A stretch of 11,144 bases of DNA from Rhodospirillaceae bacterium (GTDB lineage: Bacteria > Pseudomonadota > Alphaproteobacteria > UBA8366 > GCA-2717185), in assembly GCA_028817685.1 (NCBI GenBank), contig JAPPPC010000379.1, positions 1 through 11,144 on the forward strand. The letters are read 5' to 3'. The notes under the pieces were generated by a model that saw nothing but the letters and a program-made list of their open reading frames with translations, had not been told where the DNA came from and did not search any database. A program made the translations under genes and the position numbers. Below, one piece after another: positions 1 through 6,027 of the stretch (positions are counted from its first letter, which is position 1; each line of letters starts with the position of its first letter).

Positions 1-451
1 AATAGACAGGATGTATATCGAGAACAATCTGGGCGAGCACGGCGGCATCACCCTGAACGGCGTACCGATCGATCTCAGCAAAGTGAAAACGACCAAATTC
101 CTGCTCTCGACGCGGGAGGACCATATCGCGCCTTGGAAGTCGACCTATGCGGGCGTCCACGCCTATGGCGGGTCGACCAAATTCTGTCTCGCGGCCTCGG
201 GCCATATCGCCGGCGTCGTCAACCCGGCCGACAGCGGCAAATACTCCCATTGGCTGAACACGAAAAAGCCAAAGGATCCGGATGCCTGGCTCGCCGGCGC
301 AACGGAGAAACCCGGTTCCTGGTGGCCTGAATGGGACAAGTGGATCGGCCGCCACGGCGGCGGCAAGGTCGCGGCGCGGACGCCCGGCGACGGCAATTTG
401 GACGTCATCGAGGACGCACCCGGCTCCTACGTCATGGTGAAACTGAAATAG
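1..451 (+). CDS. phaC: Class I poly(3-hydroxyalkanoate) synthase, C-terminal part (5' end outside window)
   Basis: This is the C-terminal end of a PHA synthase, which polymerises (R)-3-hydroxyacyl-CoA into storage polyester at the granule surface. The reading frame is open to the left edge (first full codon at base 2), and the first in-frame ATG at 11 is internal: the YIENNL block after it matches the YLEN region well inside class I PhaC. About 150 residues of a protein normally near 600 are present. Two of the three catalytic residues are visible, counting from that ATG: Asp37 in TREDHIAPW and His65 in SGHIAGVVNP. The nucleophilic Cys of the lipase-like box lies upstream, outside the window. 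The tail motifs WLAGATEKPGSWWPEW and APGSYV are also typical. The gene stops with TAG and converges on the minus-strand methyltransferase gene. The assignment is secure; only completeness is unknown. Confidence 0.93.
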   Translation, partial: IDRMYIENNLGEHGGITLNGVPIDLSKVKTTKFLLSTREDHIAPWKSTYAGVHAYGGSTKFCLAASGHIAGVVNPADSGKYSHWLNTKKPKDPDAWLAGATEKPGSWWPEWDKWIGRHGGGKVAARTPGDGNLDVIEDAPGSYVMVKLK

Positions 452-515
452 GCCGATTGTGCCGCAGGCGCGCCGGCGGCCCCTATCGAACTGTCCCGCG
501 CCAGCCGGCTGCGTT

Positions 516-1217
516 CTATTTGGATCTGCGGATGAAGAGACCGTCGAACTGAAGTTGCCGGCCCAGTGCGCGGCTGAAATAGCCCGGCAGCACTAAATGG
601 AGATCGAAGCCCAGCCGGTCGAGCTCGTTCAACAGCACGAGATAGACCGATTCCCCCTCATACATGGGCACCAGGGACATTTCCAATTGGATCGCAACGA
701 TGCGGTCCAACGCGCCTTCCGCGCCGCGAATGACCTCCAACTCGTTCCCCTGGGTATCGACCTTGAGGAACAAAGGCCGGTCGCGTAAGTCCGCGAACTC
801 ATCCATGACATTGTCCAGGCGCCGGGTTGCGACCTCTTCTTCCGTCATCGCCTTGGCCTTTGGAAACGCGGTGCGGGTCGTGTCAGCGATCGGCTTCAGC
901 GAATTCATATCGCTTCGTTTGTTCACGTTGAGCGTCGCAGTGCCTTCGACATCGCTGATCGCCATCCGGGGCGCGACAGTCCATGCCGGGTCATCGGCCG
1001 CGGCACGCACCAATTCGCCATGCGCTTCGCCGCCCGGTTCGAACGATACGATGGGCAAGGTGAGACCGGCGGCGCGCATCCGTTGCGCGTATTGGCCCAC
1101 ATTTGCGCCGACATCAACCACGGCGCCGGCTGCATGCAAATCTAAGAGTTGAACGACCCGTTCGTCGGCGCTGTCGACCCGGTCGAGTTGGTTACGTCGT
1201 TTGCCGAACAATCTCAT
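516..1217 (-). CDS. FkbM family SAM-dependent methyltransferase
   Basis: A 233-residue class I methyltransferase of the FkbM family, which O-methylates sugars or polyketide-like acceptors. Motif I VVDVGANVGQYA (residues 33-44) forms the SAM-binding loop, SFEP (58-61) carries the acidic residue expected to hold the SAM ribose, and KVDTQGNELEVIRGA (152-166) is the hallmark FkbM motif. The frame stays open upstream to an ATG at 1325. I chose the ATG at 1217 because a GGTGGA ribosome site lies 6 nt before it, the protein then begins just ahead of the fold, and the extra 36 residues look non-coding and run into the divergent gene's leader. It is divergent from a family 2 glycosyltransferase, so a role in decorating a surface glycan is a reasonable inference. 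The acceptor cannot be read from the sequence. No signal peptide or membrane segment is seen. Confidence 0.88.
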   Translation of the reverse strand: MRLFGKRRNQLDRVDSADERVVQLLDLHAAGAVVDVGANVGQYAQRMRAAGLTLPIVSFEPGGEAHGELVRAAADDPAWTVAPRMAISDVEGTATLNVNKRSDMNSLKPIADTTRTAFPKAKAMTEEEVATRRLDNVMDEFADLRDRPLFLKVDTQGNELEVIRGAEGALDRIVAIQLEMSLVPMYEGESVYLVLLNELDRLGFDLHLVLPGYFSRALGRQLQFDGLFIRRSK

Positions 1218-1223
1218 GACGTT

Positions 1224-1229
1224 TCCACC
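1224..1229 (-). promoter_or_regulatory. Ribosome binding site setting the FkbM methyltransferase start
   Basis: GGTGGA on the minus strand, 6 nt before the ATG at 1217. It supports this start over the longer open frame beginning at 1325. Confidence 0.5.
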
Positions 1230-1401
1230 GGCCAGCGCTCTTGTTCCCGAACTGTTGAGCTGGAAATTGTCATTCGGCGGAAGCGAATGCAAGGGCGCAC
1301 CCAGCGCTTCAAACGTGCCTTGCAATTTTCAGTTCGGTCTCGCAAAAATGCGCGATGCAGTATCCCCAATCGGCTACACGCGCCCGACGAGAGTATCGCA
1401 G

Positions 1402-2157
1402 GTGAGCCCGCCGCGCCTCTCCGCACTTGTTGTCGCCCATAACGAGGAAGCGCAGCTCGCCGATTGTCTGCAAAGCCTGGCGTTTGCCGATGAGCTGGTT
1501 GTCGTCTTAGACAAGTGCACGGATGGGTCGAAGGCGATCGCGGAGCGGTTTACCGACCGAATTAACGAGGGGTCCTGGCCGATCGAAGCCGACCGCCAAC
1601 ATGCCGGAATCGATGCCTGCACAGGCGATTGGATTCTGCATATCGACGCGGACGAGCGCGTACCGCCGGCATTGGCCGAGGAGGTCCGTCAGAAGATCGA
1701 CGGCGCGCCATCGGGCTACTTTCTGATCCCTTTCGACAACTATGTCGGCAAGCGCTTGGTTCGTTACGGCTGGGGCGGCTCCTTCGGGGTCAGCGCTGCG
1801 GCCCGCCTATACACCCCGGGCGCCAAACGTTGGGGGAATGAAGCGATTCATCCCAAGATCACGCTCACCGGCGAGAAGCAGCAACTTGAGTGCCGGATCA
1901 TCCATTACCACGACCGCGATATCTCCGACATGATCCAGCGCTTCGACCGCTATACGTCGATCCAGGCGCAGGGCCTGCGCGCAGCGAACAACATCGGCAC
2001 CTTTCGAAGCAATTTCCGCCGTATCTTCACCCGCTTCTTTAAATGCTACGTACAGCGCAAGGGATACCGTGAGGGCTATTACGGCTTCCTCATCGGCCTG
2101 TTCGCCGGGCTGATGCCCCTGATCACGCATCTGAAAGCCCGGCTGGAAGAGGACTGA
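1402..2157 (+). CDS. Family 2 glycosyltransferase (WaaE/LgtF-like)
   Basis: A cytoplasmic GT-A fold glycosyltransferase that would move a sugar from a nucleotide-sugar donor to a lipid or glycan acceptor. From the GTG at 1402 the product has 251 residues. The first strand SALVVAHNEE sits at residues 7-16, VVLDKCTDGS (34-43) is the usual V-x-D-x-x-S/C-T-D-G donor loop, and HIDADERVP (80-88) holds the metal-binding DxD. The C-terminal part has the RYT(S)IQA helix and a GYYGFLIGLFAGLM hydrophobic stretch typical of LgtF/WaaE-type enzymes. The start is uncertain: the frame is open from 1201, with ATGs at 1201 and 1348. I prefer GTG 1402 because GAGAG lies 8 nt upstream and the fold begins a few residues later; ATG 1348 has no visible ribosome site. 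It is divergent from the FkbM gene and probably shares a glycan pathway with it. The sugar and acceptor are unknown. Confidence 0.85.
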   Translation: MSPPRLSALVVAHNEEAQLADCLQSLAFADELVVVLDKCTDGSKAIAERFTDRINEGSWPIEADRQHAGIDACTGDWILHIDADERVPPALAEEVRQKIDGAPSGYFLIPFDNYVGKRLVRYGWGGSFGVSAAARLYTPGAKRWGNEAIHPKITLTGEKQQLECRIIHYHDRDISDMIQRFDRYTSIQAQGLRAANNIGTFRSNFRRIFTRFFKCYVQRKGYREGYYGFLIGLFAGLMPLITHLKARLEED

Positions 2158-2177
2158 CGGCGCGTCGAGGGCGCCGT
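2157..2177. terminator. Candidate bidirectional hairpin between convergent genes
   Basis: A perfect 7-bp inverted repeat, ACGGCGC / GCGCCGT, with a 7-nt loop (2164-2170). It fills the gap between the stop codon of the plus-strand glycosyltransferase and that of the minus-strand dehalogenase, borrowing one base from each. The position suits a shared terminator for both transcripts, including the end of the long minus-strand operon. There is no clear U-tract on either side, so intrinsic termination is not certain. Confidence 0.45.
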
Positions 2178-2881
2178 TACGCGATCAGCTCTGCCAACTC
2201 GCCCATATTCTCCACCACGATGTCCGGCATGTGCGGCGTCTGGCCGAACGGCCGATGGCGGCGGTTGATGAAGGCGGTGCGCATGCCGAACGACTTCGCG
2301 CCAACCACATCGAAAGTGTGGTTGGCAACGAACAGAATCGATGACCGGTCGAGCTCGAGGATCCTCGCCGCCGTCTCGTAGGTGCGGACATGCGGCTTGA
2401 AGGCACCGGCCTCCTGCACCGAAATTGTATCGTCGAACGGAAATCCGATATGCGGTTTTGCCGCTTCCAGCATGTCGCGGTCACCGTTCGACAGGATGGC
2501 CATGCGGTAGCGCGCGCCAAGCCGCTCCAACGCCGCCGGCACCTCCGGAAAGGGTTTCAGCTTTTCGATCTCCGACACCAGCATCTGCACCTCCTCCGAG
2601 GTGTGCGGAATACCGGCGCGCTCCAAGGTGAAGTCGACGGCCCGATGGCCGATCTCGCGATAAGGCGTGTGCCCGCGGGCGCAGAGCGAGTCGATCATCG
2701 AGTTCTCGAAATGGGTCCGCCGCCACCAGGTGACGAAGCGGCTGGGATCGGTATCCGACCCTTTCTCCTGAAAGTATTCCCGGACGACATCCGTCAGCCC
2801 GCCCTGCATGTCGACGACGGTGCCGTATTGGTCAAAGACCAGCGCCTTCACCTCGCGCTTCAGCATCTCGATGTCGGTCAT
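2177..2881 (-). CDS. Haloacid dehalogenase type II (L-2-haloacid dehalogenase-like HAD hydrolase)
   Basis: A 234-residue HAD hydrolase of the type II haloacid dehalogenase family, which replaces the halogen of 2-haloacids by hydroxyl through an aspartyl ester. Motif I is VFDQYGTVVD with nucleophile Asp17 and Thr21, motif II is ILSNGDRD (Ser131, Asn132), motif III is FKPHVRTYE (Lys162, Tyr168), and motif IV is VANHTFDVVGAKSFG (Asp191). The AKSFGMRTAFINR stretch matches the family closely. The SSN of classical L-2-haloacid dehalogenases is ANH here (186-188), so substrate preference may differ. The frame extends upstream to 3052, but that part is a shadow of the preceding gene. The ATG at 2881 is right: AGGA sits 5 nt before it and motif I starts 15 residues in. 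This is the last gene of the oxc-frc operon, 7 nt after the DUF3237 stop. With chloro- or fluoroacetate it would yield glycolate, a precursor of glyoxylate and oxalate; that link is inference. Confidence 0.87.
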   Translation of the reverse strand: MTDIEMLKREVKALVFDQYGTVVDMQGGLTDVVREYFQEKGSDTDPSRFVTWWRRTHFENSMIDSLCARGHTPYREIGHRAVDFTLERAGIPHTSEEVQMLVSEIEKLKPFPEVPAALERLGARYRMAILSNGDRDMLEAAKPHIGFPFDDTISVQEAGAFKPHVRTYETAARILELDRSSILFVANHTFDVVGAKSFGMRTAFINRRHRPFGQTPHMPDIVVENMGELAELIA

Positions 2882-2886
2882 ATCAG

Positions 2887-2890
2887 TCCT
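2887..2890 (-). promoter_or_regulatory. Ribosome binding site of the dehalogenase gene
   Basis: AGGA on the minus strand, 5 nt before the ATG at 2881. It overlaps the TAG stop of the DUF3237 gene, which points to translational coupling and rules out the longer start at 3052. Confidence 0.55.
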
Positions 2891-3347
2891 AAAGTATCTC
2901 GAAGACGTCGTAGGCGGCGTGATCCGGCATACGGCGCCCGACCCCGACGGAGACGATCCGGTTGAGCCAGTCGTATTTCGGCGCCGCCGTCTCGAAGAAC
3001 GGCGCATTGCGCAGATAATACTCCGACGGGTCGACGGTTTCGCCGTCGGCAATCCGTCGCATCACTTCCGGCGAACCGTGCCGCACGCCGGTGTAATACA
3101 TGTAGATCAACGCCTCGTCGTCGGTGCGCAGGACCAACCGGACGTTCGGCGTCATCGCGCCGTCCGCCCGGTTAATCTTCTGGTCCATGCCGCCCGGCAA
3201 CACGTCGCCACGCAGCTTCGGTCCTTCAAATGAGCCGCCACCGAGCATGTCCACATGGCGCAACCCGAACGGCGTCTCACCGAAATCATGCAGTTGCGTC
3301 ACGGTCACCGTGATGGTGAACAGGAATTCGGACCGGAGCTCCGGCAT
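2889..3347 (-). CDS. DUF3237 domain-containing protein
   Basis: A 152-residue protein covering the whole DUF3237 domain (Pfam PF11578). The family is recognised by LRTDDEALIYMYYTGVRHG (about residues 73-91), followed by VDPSEYYLRNAPFFET and a KYDWLNRIVSVGVGRR ending. It is a small soluble beta-rich protein without signal peptide or membrane segment. The family has no settled biochemical function, so none is assigned. Context is the best clue: it sits between a ketopantoate-reductase-like gene (6 nt upstream) and a haloacid dehalogenase gene (7 nt downstream) inside the oxc-frc operon, so it is almost certainly co-translated with them. The ATG at 3347 fits the family start, although the preceding sequence offers only a weak, GC-rich ribosome site. 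Conserved Asp, Glu, Tyr and Arg in the SEYY and RTDD blocks would be the first places to look for a catalytic or binding site. Confidence 0.88.
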   Translation of the reverse strand: MPELRSEFLFTITVTVTQLHDFGETPFGLRHVDMLGGGSFEGPKLRGDVLPGGMDQKINRADGAMTPNVRLVLRTDDEALIYMYYTGVRHGSPEVMRRIADGETVDPSEYYLRNAPFFETAAPKYDWLNRIVSVGVGRRMPDHAAYDVFEIL

Positions 3348-3353
3348 GCGCCG

Positions 3354-4415
3354 CTACGCCGCCGCCCTGTTCTTCGCCAGCCAGGATTCGACGCGGCCAA
3401 CGGTTTCATCGACCGTATCGTTCTGCATGCCCTTCTGGCCGGCGATGGTCTTGACCAGGCAATCGGCCCGTTCGATGTTCGGCACGCCGTTGGCCAGCGC
3501 CCGGGCGGCCGAAGACGGTTTGGTCAGCCCGTTGGCGGCGTTGGCATATTTCTCGAACGGTACCTGGTCGGCCGGATCGGCGCCCATGGCGCGGCAGACC
3601 TCGGACACCCACTCATAGACGGTTCGCGATTTTTCCATGTCGCTGTGCACCGCGTCACGGATCGACTGCATTTCGTCCGGCAGGACGCAACGATAGTTAC
3701 CGGTCAGAAGCATCGACCATTTGGCCAGCGGCACGAAGACCGAGTCGTGCACCTTCAGCTTGACCGGCAATTCGACCTCGCCCTGGCCGTCGTCGTAGCG
3801 GATCGCTTCGATGTCGGCCTGCATCTGGCGCAGGATCGCCGTATGCTCGTCGGATTCGAAGCGCGCCGCCTTGAAGTTGGTCGGCAGGCTGACCTGCAGC
3901 ACGTTGGTCTTTTCCTCCGGCGGGCGGAAGGCCTGCGGGTCGGGACTGCACAGGGTGATCAGCTTCGGGTCCACATTGTCCCAGACGGTCGGGTCCGTGT
4001 AGCACTGTTTCAGCGAGTCGGTGTCGAGCCCCGGTATCCGCGCCAGATAGGGCAGCGGCGGCATGTTCATGATCGACATGCAGGGCTTGCCGGACTTGCC
4101 GACCGCGTCGAGCAGTTCGCGCACGCCGGGCGAGCGGTATTGCGGTTCCTGCATCGCCAGCGCGATGAGATCGTATTCCGACGGATCGACATCGCCCGGT
4201 CCCGCGGCGGAAATCGTGCCCGGGAGATCGTTCGAATGCACCTCGACCAGTCCCTCGCGGCCGCGCACCGGGATGCGGACGAGTTGCCCTTCCGTGTTGA
4301 TCAGTTCCGCCTCCTCGGGCAGGCAGATCAGCTTCGCCGAATGCCCGGCGAGCAGCAGCTTGATCGCTAGCAGCGACCCGTAGGACGCGCCCATGATGAG
4401 TGTATTGTAAGCCAT
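3354..4415 (-). CDS. Ketopantoate reductase-like NAD(P)-dependent oxidoreductase; candidate oxalyl-CoA reductase
   Basis: A 353-residue relative of ketopantoate reductase (ApbA/PanE fold). The N-terminal Rossmann strand TLIMGASYGSLLA is followed by an AGHSAKLIC second strand; the dinucleotide loop reads GASYGS rather than the usual GxGxxG. In the helical C-terminal domain, Lys232 and Asn240 (LAKWSMLLTGN) align with the catalytic Lys and a conserved Asn of PanE, and the block around PNIERAD supplies the conserved Glu315. The ATG at 4415 has a good GGGAGA ribosome site. At 353 residues it is longer than typical PanE (about 300). Its place in an oxalate operon matters: in Methylorubrum extorquens a PanE homologue, PanE2, reduces oxalyl-CoA to glyoxylate for assimilation. 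The same role here would draw on the oxalyl-CoA made by the frc product. The family call is fairly firm; the substrate is inference. Confidence 0.72.
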   Translation of the reverse strand: MAYNTLIMGASYGSLLAIKLLLAGHSAKLICLPEEAELINTEGQLVRIPVRGREGLVEVHSNDLPGTISAAGPGDVDPSEYDLIALAMQEPQYRSPGVRELLDAVGKSGKPCMSIMNMPPLPYLARIPGLDTDSLKQCYTDPTVWDNVDPKLITLCSPDPQAFRPPEEKTNVLQVSLPTNFKAARFESDEHTAILRQMQADIEAIRYDDGQGEVELPVKLKVHDSVFVPLAKWSMLLTGNYRCVLPDEMQSIRDAVHSDMEKSRTVYEWVSEVCRAMGADPADQVPFEKYANAANGLTKPSSAARALANGVPNIERADCLVKTIAGQKGMQNDTVDETVGRVESWLAKNRAAA

Positions 4416-4536
4416 TCCGTTGTCTCCCTGTTTTTCGGCGGCTTCTGCGTCCGCACTGTCATTGTGTTTGCAAAACTCTGCCCGCTACGTCCGTTCGGGG
4501 TCAAGCGGGCCCCGTTCTCTCGGCGTCAAGATTTCG
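4416..4536 (-). other. Longest intra-operon gap; small inverted repeat, possible processing or attenuation point
   Basis: At 121 nt this is the largest gap in the minus-strand operon; the others are 6-42 nt. It contains a 5-bp inverted repeat (4496-4500 with 4510-4514) and, on the minus strand, a TTGACC with only a poor -10 partner 18 nt further on. It also holds the ribosome site of the downstream reductase gene. No open frame was found. It could be an attenuator or a weak internal promoter, but neither is convincing. Confidence 0.25.
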
Positions 4537-5061
4537 TTATTCGTCGATCTCCAACGCGTTCTTAAACCGGTCCTGGTTGCCGACATAGAAATCGACCGTT
4601 TCCTGGATATAGGCCTGGTCTGCTTCGGTCGCCTTGCGCACGATCTTGCCGGGTGAACCCATCACGACCGAATTGTCCGGGATCGTCTTGCCGTCGGGGA
4701 TGAGCGCATTCGATCCGATAATGCAATTGCGCCCGACAGTCACGCCGTTCAGCACGACCGCGCCGATCCCCACCATCGAGTTGTCGCCGATCGTGCAACC
4801 ATGCAGTACCGCCATGTGACCGATCGTCGAATTCTTGCCGACCGTGCAGGGATATCCGACATCCGTGTGCAAGACGCAGCCATCCTGGATGTTGGAATTC
4901 TCGCCAACGGTGATTGGCTCCATATCGCCGCGCAGGACCGCGTTCCACCAGACACTGGCGTTGCGCTCCAGCCGCACCTTGCCGATCACCGCCGCGGTCG
5001 GAGCGACGAAATAGGCGTCGCCCACCGTACTGACGCGGTTGCCCTCCAGGATGTATTTCAT
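4537..5061 (-). CDS. Gamma-carbonic anhydrase family hexapeptide-repeat protein
   Basis: A 174-residue left-handed beta-helix protein of the gamma-carbonic anhydrase/YrdA/PaaY group. Hexapeptide turns run through about residues 20-150 (for example TVGKNSTIG, TIGDNSMVG, TVGRNCIIG), followed by a C-terminal helix. The three zinc ligands of the family are present: His65 (VLHTD), His82 and His87 (IGHMAVLHG). Arg44 and Asp46 (LRGDMEPI) and Gln59 match other conserved active-site residues. It probably forms a trimer with metal at subunit interfaces. The stop of the upstream formyltransferase gene is 12 nt before the ATG at 5061, so the genes are co-transcribed. One reading is that it hydrates CO2 released by the oxalyl-CoA decarboxylase. 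Another is that it behaves like PaaY, a thioesterase of this family that clears dead-end CoA esters. The fold is certain; the activity is not. Confidence 0.9.
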   Translation of the reverse strand: MKYILEGNRVSTVGDAYFVAPTAAVIGKVRLERNASVWWNAVLRGDMEPITVGENSNIQDGCVLHTDVGYPCTVGKNSTIGHMAVLHGCTIGDNSMVGIGAVVLNGVTVGRNCIIGSNALIPDGKTIPDNSVVMGSPGKIVRKATEADQAYIQETVDFYVGNQDRFKNALEIDE

Positions 5062-5073
5062 GCGCGGTCCCGG

Positions 5074-5988
5074 TCAGCCGAGTTTCGCGCCGACGGCGAT
5101 ACCGCTGCCGGAAACGAAATCGGCGGCCTTGAGCTTCTTGTCGCCTTCCGGCCGCACCCGCTGCAGATTCAAGGCGCCGCCACCGGCGGCAACCGTGATT
5201 CCGTCGTCACCGATGGCAATTACTTCGCCGGGCGCGCCGCTGCCAGACGCTGCCTTACGGCAGTCGAAGACCTGCAAAGTCTTGCCATCATGCTTCGTCC
5301 AGGCGCCGGGCTGAGGATTGGCGCCACGGATCAACGCATAGACCTCATCGACCGGCTTGCTCCAATCGATCTCCACATCGTCAGCCCGGCACCAGCTTTC
5401 GTAGGTCGCCTTGGATTCGTCCTGTACGATCTTCGGCGCCTTGCCGTCGCGCACCAGATCGACACCCTCGACCATCGCCTCGACACCCATCGGAAACAGC
5501 CGGTCGAAATAGACGGACCCAAGCGTGTCGTCCTCGCTGATCTCGGTCTCCTTCTGCAACAGGATCGGCCCGGTATCGAGCCCATTGTCCGGCCAGAAGA
5601 TGCTGAGCCCGGTCTTCTTGGAGCCCATGATGATCGGCCAGTTGATCGAGCTGGGTCCGCGATGCAGCGGCAGCAGCGAGGGGTGATACTGAATCGTCCC
5701 CTTGGTCGGGATGTAGAGGAAATCTTCCGGCACGAACTTGGTGACATAGGCCATGACGCCGAGGTCCGGCTTCAGCGCACGGCACTCTTCCCACACTTCC
5801 GGATCCTTGAAGCTCTTCGGCTGGAATACCGGCAGGTCGTGCTCCAGCGCCAGCGTCTTGATCGAGTCGGCAGGCCGCCCTTCCCGGTCCGGCGCGCAAT
5901 AGACACCGACGATATCTTCGCCGCGATCGAGCAGCGCCTTCAGCACCGCCTCTCCAAAGGCCTGTTGGCCGTGAACGATAATTCGCAT
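5074..5988 (-). CDS. Formyltransferase family protein, like the 10-formyl-THF hydrolase domain of ALDH1L
   Basis: A 304-residue two-domain formyltransferase. The N-terminal catalytic domain (about 1-185) has the SLLPLHRG folate-binding signature, with active-site His102 in YHPSLLP and Asp138 in NGLDTGPILLQKE. The C-terminal domain (about 205-304) is the OB-like FMT_C type. The sequence resembles the hydrolase/formyltransferase domain of mammalian formyl-THF dehydrogenase (SIFWPDNGLDTG, GKAPKI, IRG...PGAWT) more than methionyl-tRNA formyltransferase. The residue two before His102 is Gln, where FMT has Asn and ALDH1L has Ile. No carrier or aldehyde dehydrogenase domain follows. Strong AAGGGAGAGG precedes the ATG at 5988, and the gene follows frc by 39 nt. 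A link between formyl-CoA and formyl-folate pools, or a formyl-THF hydrolase releasing formate, would fit the pathway; both are inference. Automated tools would probably call it methionyl-tRNA formyltransferase. Confidence 0.82.
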   Translation of the reverse strand: MRIIVHGQQAFGEAVLKALLDRGEDIVGVYCAPDREGRPADSIKTLALEHDLPVFQPKSFKDPEVWEECRALKPDLGVMAYVTKFVPEDFLYIPTKGTIQYHPSLLPLHRGPSSINWPIIMGSKKTGLSIFWPDNGLDTGPILLQKETEISEDDTLGSVYFDRLFPMGVEAMVEGVDLVRDGKAPKIVQDESKATYESWCRADDVEIDWSKPVDEVYALIRGANPQPGAWTKHDGKTLQVFDCRKAASGSGAPGEVIAIGDDGITVAAGGGALNLQRVRPEGDKKLKAADFVSGSGIAVGAKLG

Positions 5989-6027
5989 CCCTCTCCCTTT
6001 CGTGCGTTTCTCTCTGTACTGTCCGGC

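Noticed and set aside
461..480. GCCGC/GCGGC inverted repeat after the phaC stop, considered as a terminator.
   Set aside because: Only a 5-bp stem with a 10-nt loop and no U-tract, in GC-rich DNA where such repeats arise by chance.
664..1152. A 162-codon plus-strand frame opposite the FkbM gene.
   Set aside because: It is antisense to all the conserved methyltransferase motifs and has a Ser/Arg-rich composition with no domain.
2882..3052. N-terminal extension of the dehalogenase frame.
   Set aside because: The extra residues are an Arg/Ser-rich translation of the DUF3237 gene in another frame, and a ribosome site supports the ATG at 2881.
3255..4370. A 371-codon open frame on the plus strand.
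   Set aside because: Antisense to the PanE-like gene. The product is a low-complexity Arg/His/Val/Asp mix with no family match and no ribosome site.
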